A DNA stretch of 64,000 nt from Selaginella moellendorffii (taxonomy: Eukaryota > Streptophyta > Lycopodiopsida > Selaginellales > Selaginellaceae). A model generated the notes under the pieces. It had not been told where the DNA came from and searched no databases. It saw nothing but the letters and a program-made list of their open reading frames with translations. Below are positions 56,156 to 64,000 of this stretch, one piece after another (position 1 is the first letter of the stretch; each line of letters starts with the position of its first letter). The DNA lies in assembly GCF_000143415.4 (NCBI RefSeq), contig NW_003314289.1, positions 1,234,293 through 1,298,292 on the forward strand, given 5' to 3'. A program made the position numbers and the translations under genes.

Positions 56156-58729
56156 TCATCGAGACCCTGGCTGAAGCTTCTTCCATCTCAATGGTCCAAG
56201 TTGCAAGCTTTTGCTCTCCATGAGTTTCACCACTCCCTCACATCCGGCAGCAGCAAGCCACGAGCTCGAATCGATCGTCTTCCCGGCGGCACGAACACCA
56301 CAGTCGAGATCCAGGTAGAGCTTCACCGCCGAGACCAAGGTCCCCCACTCCACACCCTTCGGTAGAACAGCCATGCTCTCGACGAGCTCCTGGGCATCAT
56401 CCAGCTTCCCGGCCTTCCCAAGGATATCGATCATGCAGCCGTAGTGCTCTCCCACCGGAGCTATGCCGTGATCCGAGACCATCGACACGAAGCACTCGCG
56501 TCCCTCCTTCACCATACCGCATCCTATCAGCACGCTCGCGTACGAGACCTCGTCCGGCAAGACGCCCTCCACTTCCATCCCCCGGAAGAGCTCCATGGCC
56601 TCTCTCCCATGGCCGTGCCGGGCATACGCCGCCACCATTGCGTTCCAAGCTCTCACGTCCCGCTCCGGCATGGAGTCGAAGAGGCTCTTGGCTTGATCCA
56701 CCTGGCCGCAGCGAGCATACGCCTCGAGCAAGCTCATGGACGAGATCGAGTTCCTGTCCGGCATCTCGTCCAGCAGCCACTTTGCCTCGTCCAGCCGCCC
56801 CGAGCTTGCGTACGCCGCCACCATCGCGTTCCAGGCCACCGCGTCCTTGACAGCTATGCCGTCGAACACCCTCCTGGCTTCCTCGAGGTGGCCGTCTTGT
56901 GCGTAAGCCACCACCATCGCCGTGGAGGATCCCTGCGTTCTCTCCGGAATGGTGGCGTAGAGTGCCTGCGCGAGCTCCAAGCTCCGCTCCCTCACGTACG
57001 CTTGCAGCATCACCGTCCACGAGGCCACGTCCCTCTGCGGCATCCTGTCGAAGATGGCCTTGGACTCTTTCATCTGTCCCGAGTGAGCGGACGCCACTGC
57101 CAGTGCCACCCACGCCGAGACGTTCCTCTCGTGCATCCTGTCGAAGAGCTTCTTCGTGTCGTGCAAGTGCCCGCTCTTCGAGAACGCCATGAGCAAGACT
57201 GTCCAGGCCGTCGAGTTCTCCCCTGGAACTTGCTCGAACAGGTCCATCACCTCCGGGAGATGCCCATACTGCTTGCACGAGCACACCACCATCGTCCAAG
57301 TCACCTCGTTCCAGTAGCTCATCCTCTCAAACACCGCCTTTGCACGAGCGAGGTGGCCAGTCCGAGCATACGCGGAGAGCAGCGAGTTCCAGGCCACCAG
57401 ATCCTTCTCGAGCATGTCGTCGAACAGCCTCCTCACGAGCTCCAGATGGCTGTCGTCGTGAGAGAAGGCCTGGAGGAGGATCGTGTTGGATGCAACGTTG
57501 TGCATCGGCATCACCTCAAACAAGGCCCTGGCATCGTCCCTGTATCCGTTGTGAGAGTAGGCCTCGAGCATCCTGTTCCAAGTCTCCAAACTCCGGTCCG
57601 GCATCCGATCAAACAGCTCCTTTGCATCGTCGAAACAGTCGTTGTCCGCAAAGGCCGAGAGCATGGTGTTCCACGACGTTGTGTTTGGATCCGGCATGAT
57701 CTGAAAGAGCACCTTCGCCTCTTCAACTCGGCCACCTTGAGCATAAGCCGAGAGCATAACGTTCCACGACACCGGATCCGGATCTGGCATGGTATGAAAC
57801 ATGCTCTTCGCTTCCTCCAGCCGGCCATTCTTCGCATACGCATTCACCACCGCGTTCCACGAGATCACATCCTGTTCCGGCATCGAGAAGAAGAGCTCCT
57901 TGGCCTTGTCCACAAACCCGTTCTCAGCATACCCGCTTATCATGGCGTTCCAGGAGATCACATCCCGCATTGGCATCCTCTTGAACAGAAACTCTGCCTC
58001 GTCGTGGAAGCCGCTCTGGCTGTAAGCCACCGTCATGGCCGTCCAAGCCACCACGTTCCTCGTCGGCATGGTGACAAACACCCGGAACGCGTGCTCGAGG
58101 TACCCGTTCTGGGCATACGCAGCAACCATCGCGTTCCAGGTGACCAGAGTTCTCTGCGGGATGGCGTCAAACAGCTTCTTGGCCTTGTTCATCTCCTTGT
58201 TCTGTGTATAGATTGTCATCATCGTGTTCCACGAGATAACGTCCCTGCCCTGCATCCTGTCCCACAGCCTCCTGGCCTTGTGCAGTGCTCCATTCACGGC
58301 ATAACCGGTGAGCATGGTGGTATAGGCCACGGCGTTCCTGTCCGGCATCCCCATGAACAGCCGCGTAGCGTCGTGCATGAGGTTGTTCTCCACGTAAACT
58401 TTGAGCATGAGCGAGTGCGTGTAGTCGTTCCTGTCCTTGATCCGGTCGAAAACCCATCTGGCTTCGACGACGCTGCCGCACTTGCCATACATTTCGATGA
58501 GCAAATTGCTGAGGAACCTGCTGCCGCGGTACACGGATTCCCGGATGCAGGCATGCACTCGCCGGCCTTCCTGCAGGTCCTTTGCATCTCCGCAGGCCTT
58601 GACGAGGCATATGAAGTTGTTTCTTTCGTTGCTCGCTTCCGCCAAGTTCTCCACCTCGGGCTGGAGATCAAGGTTTCTCGGAGCTGATTTGTCAAAATGC
58701 CATTTAGGTGGGTGGCGGATTTTCACCAT
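56156..58729 (-). CDS. PPR protein with a run of about 20 short (31-aa) repeats, 857 aa
   Basis: One intron-less exon. After a leader and two classical motifs (FICLVKACGDAKDLQEGRRV, LSNLLIEMYGKCGSVVEA), about 20 repeats of 31 residues follow, each like D-V-I-S-W-N-A-M-I-S-G-Y-A-E-N-G with a trailing K-A-K-E-L-F-x-x-M-P. These are S/SS-type motifs in an unbroken array rather than P-L-S triplets. The end has a P-like repeat (GVLPDEVSYASVLIGCG), an L2/S2-like repeat (HYGCMIDILGKAGKLDDAQ) and a shortened E1-like stretch (VEWGTLVSAVKLY), but no DYW domain. It probably binds organellar RNA, with editing done in trans. The N-terminus lacks a clear presequence. Confidence 0.9.
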   Translation of the reverse strand: MVKIRHPPKWHFDKSAPRNLDLQPEVENLAEASNERNNFICLVKACGDAKDLQEGRRVHACIRESVYRGSRFLSNLLIEMYGKCGSVVEARWVFDRIKDRNDYTHSLMLKVYVENNLMHDATRLFMGMPDRNAVAYTTMLTGYAVNGALHKARRLWDRMQGRDVISWNTMMTIYTQNKEMNKAKKLFDAIPQRTLVTWNAMVAAYAQNGYLEHAFRVFVTMPTRNVVAWTAMTVAYSQSGFHDEAEFLFKRMPMRDVISWNAMISGYAENGFVDKAKELFFSMPEQDVISWNAVVNAYAKNGRLEEAKSMFHTMPDPDPVSWNVMLSAYAQGGRVEEAKVLFQIMPDPNTTSWNTMLSAFADNDCFDDAKELFDRMPDRSLETWNRMLEAYSHNGYRDDARALFEVMPMHNVASNTILLQAFSHDDSHLELVRRLFDDMLEKDLVAWNSLLSAYARTGHLARAKAVFERMSYWNEVTWTMVVCSCKQYGHLPEVMDLFEQVPGENSTAWTVLLMAFSKSGHLHDTKKLFDRMHERNVSAWVALAVASAHSGQMKESKAIFDRMPQRDVASWTVMLQAYVRERSLELAQALYATIPERTQGSSTAMVVAYAQDGHLEEARRVFDGIAVKDAVAWNAMVAAYASSGRLDEAKWLLDEMPDRNSISSMSLLEAYARCGQVDQAKSLFDSMPERDVRAWNAMVAAYARHGHGREAMELFRGMEVEGVLPDEVSYASVLIGCGMVKEGRECFVSMVSDHGIAPVGEHYGCMIDILGKAGKLDDAQELVESMAVLPKGVEWGTLVSAVKLYLDLDCGVRAAGKTIDSSSWLAAAGCEGVVKLMESKSLQLGPLRWKKLQPGSR

Positions 58730-58797
58730 GGCTCTAAATTAACACCAGATACGAATGTTAGAAAACATAGAAGATAGCCAAGTCTTAAACCGGAATC

Positions 58798-60528
<1,731 letters not shown>

Positions 60529-60636
60529 CGATATGATCTAAGACTTCTCTATTAAGCCATAAAAGAACCAAGTTAAACTAATCACTCTTACAATACAAAC
60601 CGTCTTACCAAAATTTAGTTTTGTTTGATCTATAGC

Positions 60637-61713
60637 TTACTTCTTTCTTCTTCGTTTTCTTGGTCGATCATCTTCGTCCCTCGAGTGAGCGTGATCCAGC
60701 CTACGCTCAACACGAATACTGGGAAACGCATCTTGGAGGGCTCCAAAGAATCTTTTCCATCCCACGTAAACACCCTCGATCACCATCGCAGTGATATCCC
60801 TCGGGACTTCATCGACCGAGCCCTGAGCGATCCTGAAACATTCCAAATAGTCGTCCCTGTCCACGAAGTCGGGAGCCTTTCGCCAGCTTCCTCCAGGCTT
60901 GTCGACCAGAAGAACATTGGGAGAGACCATCGTCACGCTCTGCAAGATGTGTGCCAGCATGATCCTTCCAGTTCTCCCGTTTCCATCCACAAAGGGATGG
61001 ATGCTCTCGTACTGGAAGAAGAACCTCCCGCCGAGTTTGAGCAGCTTCGTGGTCTTGTCCTGTGATCTGCTGCTGCTGAGAATCCTGCCAAGATCTCTGC
61101 TCGTCTTCCTCATGAGACCCCTGAGCGCTGAATCGATTCTCTCGGGTCGCATGAAGAAATGCTTGCCGTCTTTGTTGTCTACGTAGACAATCTCGGACAA
61201 GTTCCTGATTCTCCCGGCGATGCTCGGACGAGTGAAGCAAAACATCGACTTGTGAGAGTCGAGAAGCAAACCAATCCCTCCACTGCCGAATTTCTCCTCA
61301 CCCTGTCCAAAGAACCATGGCACCAGTGCTTGATTCAGCCCCCAGACGTTCTTGATCCGCTCGTCACAGTCGTCGTGCATCTCCATCTCCAGGACTCCAT
61401 CCTTGTGGATTGCCTGTTGGGTCTCCTCCAAGGTATCAAACCCTTCGCCCTCGATCTTGTTCACTTGAAAGAGCCATTCTGTGGTGGCTCCAGGTGAGTA
61501 GCACCTTGCCGCCCAATCCTTTCCTGGAGCTCCTAGATTCTCATACCTTGAGCGCATTCCTGAAATCTCTTTCACCATAGCGCTGGTGCTCATTCCCTTG
61601 CCCCGCCAAAAAGGGTTCTCCCGATACTCCTCCATTAGCAAACCCAATGCTTTTGCCCTAATTTGCCAAGCTTTAAAGTCCCAAAAAGGGACAATTAGCA
61701 TTTCTCTTAGCAT
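60637..61713 (-). CDS. Fic-domain (AMPylase-type) protein with nuclear signal, 358 aa
   Basis: A single exon with a full Fic motif HPFVDGNGRTGR (about residues 246-257), whose His, Asp and Asn-Gly-Arg bind ATP and metal for transfer of AMP to target hydroxyls. The N-terminal half has VNKIEGEGF (about residue 89), like the inhibitory helix of Fic proteins (S/T-x-x-x-E-G), though the Ser/Thr position is Val. The C-terminus, RDEDDRPRKRRRKK, looks like a nuclear localisation signal. The ATG is only 15 bp from the stop of the upstream DUF3598-like gene on the same strand; an internal Met at about residue 41 is an alternative start. From memory, Fic proteins are well known in bacteria and animals and scarcely described in plants. 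Confidence 0.88.
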   Translation of the reverse strand: MLREMLIVPFWDFKAWQIRAKALGLLMEEYRENPFWRGKGMSTSAMVKEISGMRSRYENLGAPGKDWAARCYSPGATTEWLFQVNKIEGEGFDTLEETQQAIHKDGVLEMEMHDDCDERIKNVWGLNQALVPWFFGQGEEKFGSGGIGLLLDSHKSMFCFTRPSIAGRIRNLSEIVYVDNKDGKHFFMRPERIDSALRGLMRKTSRDLGRILSSSRSQDKTTKLLKLGGRFFFQYESIHPFVDGNGRTGRIMLAHILQSVTMVSPNVLLVDKPGGSWRKAPDFVDRDDYLECFRIAQGSVDEVPRDITAMVIEGVYVGWKRFFGALQDAFPSIRVERRLDHAHSRDEDDRPRKRRRKK

Positions 61714-61728
61714 ATTCTTGTCTTTCGT

Positions 61729-62669
61729 TTAGGGCAAAACAGAGAACTTGGCTGTTCTAAAGTGCTCCAGCTTGCCTTGCGCGGAGAATTTCCACGAGAT
61801 ATTCCTCACCTCGCGCTCGCTCACCACCCAATGCACCGCGCAGGAGAACTCCTCTCCCAATTTCACCTTCTCTGGAACGCATGCGGTGAATCCATAGGGC
61901 ATGTGGATCAGCGTGCTGTCGTCGCAATCTGGCTTGAATCCTCTCCAGATCGCTGGTTTCCTCGTCGCCAGGACCAAACCGGTGGGATAGAGCGTCGTCT
62001 CCTCTCCTACGAATTCCCCTGCTGGTTCCTCTCGCTTGGATTCCAGAGCCACTGTCGCAAGATCGTGATTCCAGACGCTCCCACGCCACGAATCCTCCGG
62101 GCGATCGTCCGTGTCCCGGCTCTCCTCGAGGATTTGGGACGCTGAGAGCGATCCGTCGGTGTTGTAGCTGACGATGATCGCTACCCTCGCATTCTTGCCT
62201 GCAAAGAACAAAGAATCTCTAGAGAAAAGAAAAGAGGGCATGGATCGACGATTCGCTCACCTGGAAGCATGAAGAACACCTCGCCGACCACTGGGCGCTG
62301 AGGGAAATCGATGTCCAGCCCCAGCCAGGCAAGATCGCCATTGGGAAAGACCAGCGTCCTGGAATTTGGGACCGCGGGGTGGATGATCCCGTCCGCGCCG
62401 CAGTGCTCTTGCCGATTGATCAGCCACGATTTGGGCGTCATCTTCCTCTCGGAAGCCCCGGCCGGATCATACCAATCGTTCCTGTGGAACACAACCGAGC
62501 CATCTGCGGCGCGAGATTGGAATGACCTGATGCTGCGGTACGTCCTGGCGATCTCTAGCGAGTCGCTCACCCGCCAGTTGATCCAGATGCCGTGCCAATG
62601 CTGCCAGTGAAATTCGCCAAACCAGCGCCATAGATCTTCGGGATTGAGCTTGCGCGGTTCTTCCGCCAT
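61729..62669 (-). CDS. DUF3598-like (calycin-type) protein, 292 aa
   Basis: Exon 1 is 62,669-62,261 and exon 2 is 62,198-61,729, joined FFMLPG|KNARVAIIVSYN in frame. The start (LWRWFGEFHWQHWHGIWINW) and RSFQSRAADGSVVFHRNDWY look like the short-chain beta-barrel family DUF3598 found in cyanobacteria and plastid-bearing eukaryotes. Other pieces: LVFPNGDLAWLGLDIDFPQ, GFKPDCDDSTLIHMPYGFTA and SWKFSAQGKLEHFRTAKFSV. No transit peptide is evident. It is co-directional with, and almost touches, the Fic gene. The family call is from memory and should be checked. Confidence 0.6.
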
Positions 62670-62693
62670 AGAAATAAAGATTTGACTCCCTGG

Positions 62694-62757
62694 CAGGATT
62701 CGAACCTCGCCAATACTAAGTACTCATCACTGGCAGGATTCGAACCCTCGACAGTGA
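62694..62757 (-). other. Two tRNA T-arm-like words in the divergent promoter
   Basis: 'tggcaggattcgaacc' occurs twice, about 40 bp apart (62,694 and 62,734). On the minus strand this reads GGTTCGAATCCTGCCA, a perfect B-box and 3' acceptor-like end. No complete tRNA cloverleaf was found around either copy. Confidence 0.5.
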
Positions 62758-62796
62758 TAGGGCCTTTTAGGTTTCTTGGTTTGGGGAGCGGGAACG

Positions 62797-64000
62797 ATGG
62801 TGATGGAGGCGGCGGAGGCGGCAGAGGCGATGGAGGCGATGGAGGCGGCGGAGGTCGTGGCGAGATATGTCCTCTATGCCTCCGGCACAGGTAGGGCTGC
62901 GTGGAGAACCACGGCAAGGTATGATCGATCAATTGCGCTTGCCATCTCTTATTTTCGTTGATTGATTCCCAGTTGCTGAGGCATTTCGTTCACAAGGAGG
63001 ATTATGAAAGAAGGCGCCCGATGAAGCGTGACCCGGATCACGAAGCACAGATTTACATCGTCACTTTCTTGGTCCTTAGCCTCTCGTAAGTTTCTTCCTT
63101 TTCTTCCTCTTGTCTAGAATTTAAGGCCTTCTCTCAGGACCTCTGGCGTGGAGATTATCAAGTGTTGCAGTGGGTCTAACCAAGCGTGCGCCTTTCTAGC
63201 ATTTTCGTTTCGACAAACAGTGGCGATTATTTTCGGTGGTGGTGGCGGGGTGGACTATGAAACAGGAGAACACACTTCTTATGGGCGACTGGTATCCTTT
63301 TATCGCGCATTCAGGTCCTGTTTGGAGGAGCCATTTCCTCTCACGGTTGGGATGCTGAGAAAATGGCATCGAGATTTGGTTCCAGCCGGGGGGAACTTTC
63401 GTACCACAGACGTTTATGTCGGCTCCAGGGACTCCTGGCGTCCGTGTTTTCAACTTGAGGAGAGACTGGCTGTTGTAGTCGACGAGCTCGAAAGAAGCAT
63501 CCATGCTGCTGGTGGACGAGAGAGCTTAATCATCACAGCTGCTGGACGATTCTTCTACGATTTCGAGATGATACACCCGTTTGCAGATGCAAATGGTAGA
63601 GTCGGGCAGCTATGTTTGTTTTTTACGCTCCGCCAGGTAAATGTTCCCTTTCATTGGCACTAAAGGACTTTCGTTTTTTCCCAGGTAATGCAGTTGCCAA
63701 CGTTTCTATGGACATCAGTGGATGGCAATTCCTTGGACCGAGAAGGCTTGAATGCCTGCCTCGAAGGACCTGATGCCTCGGTGTTGATCGCAGCCATTCA
63801 GGCTGGGATTGAGTATGGAAGACACAGGGGGGTACGTAGGCTGTGCTGCATTAATCTTTTCTTTCTAGCTTTATAACCTTTGTTTATTCAGCTGGACAAG
63901 ATGCCATTGCGCTTAAACGACGAAGAAACAGCAATGTACAACAGGATGCTGCAGTATGGTCACGCTTACGCCAAGGCGATTCGAATTTTCGACGTCCTCG
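62797..64000 (+). CDS. Second Fic-like protein with degenerate motif (5' part; runs off the window)
   Basis: Exons 62,797-62,918; 62,981-63,085; 63,138-63,636; 63,685-63,831; 63,892 onward, all phases consistent. The second exon must use the acceptor after TTGCTGAG, since the one before it gives a stop. An Ala/Glu/Met repeat leader precedes YVLYASGTGRAAWRTTARHF. A Fic-type core follows: LTVGMLRKWHRDLVPAGGNF, FRTTDVYVGSRDSWRP, and HPFADANGRVGQ at about residue 230. Compared with HPFxDGNGRxxR, the Gly of DGN is Ala and the last Arg is Gln. Only 327 codons are inside the window. It is divergent from the DUF3598-like gene, with 127 bp between ATGs. Confidence 0.8.

Noticed and set aside
56444-58687. 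A 747-codon open frame antisense to the PPR gene
   Set aside because: It arises because the repeated PPR codons have few stops in the complementary phase. Its translation is His/Arg/Pro-rich without any domain, while the minus strand gives perfect PPR repeats.

Overview
The window is nuclear DNA of a land plant. Very short GT-AG introns (often about 50-60 nt), chloroplast-targeted proteins, a long PPR gene, a SUPERMAN-type zinc finger and a miR160-like hairpin all point to a plant. The compact genes between AT-rich and retrotransposon-filled gaps fit a lycophyte such as Selaginella moellendorffii. That species call is an inference from style, not from a database match.

Layout. At 0-9.3 kb there is a graveyard: a broken copy of a pseudo-protease gene, a foldback element, an ATG1-like kinase relic with no N-lobe, a rearranged Ty1-copia relic, a decayed sugar transporter, and an intact pseudo-protease copy followed by scrambled ATG4 pieces. 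At 9.3-16 kb lie an unrecognised 479-aa protein, intact ATG4 (8 exons), chloroplast chaperonin CPN60 alpha and tRNA-Ala(AGC). At 16-33.6 kb lie a frameshifted relic, a miR160-like hairpin, a SPRY membrane protein, a second tRNA-Ala with a deleted relic beside it, a coiled-coil protein, PDIL5-1-like, sulfiredoxin, a SUPERMAN-like repressor, a golgin-84-like protein, a diverged relative of the 479-aa protein, and an SCP1/FCP1-like phosphatase.

At 33.6-51 kb is an AT-rich gap and a nested transposon complex. An old LTR element (LTR ends at 36,842 and 50,447) was interrupted by a non-autonomous LARD-like element (38,195-45,916; 1.8-kb LTRs; perfect GTGTG target duplication), and it also carries a miniature TRIM element (47,954-48,908; ATTAT target duplication). 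At 51-53.4 kb are an S1-like secreted protein and a type II PI4-kinase gamma. After another AT-rich gap, 56-64 kb holds an 857-aa PPR protein, a proline iminopeptidase, a Fic-domain protein with a complete catalytic motif, a DUF3598-like protein, and (running off the right edge) a second Fic-like protein with a degenerate catalytic motif.

How genes relate: ATG4 is intact while ATG1 and ATG4 relics lie nearby. PDIL5-1 and sulfiredoxin are convergent thiol-redox genes 166 bp apart. The two Fic genes flank a DUF3598-like gene in a tight cluster whose promoter region is only about 130 bp. Gene models were built by hand from reading frames and splice consensus. Functions come from remembered family motifs; no search was run.
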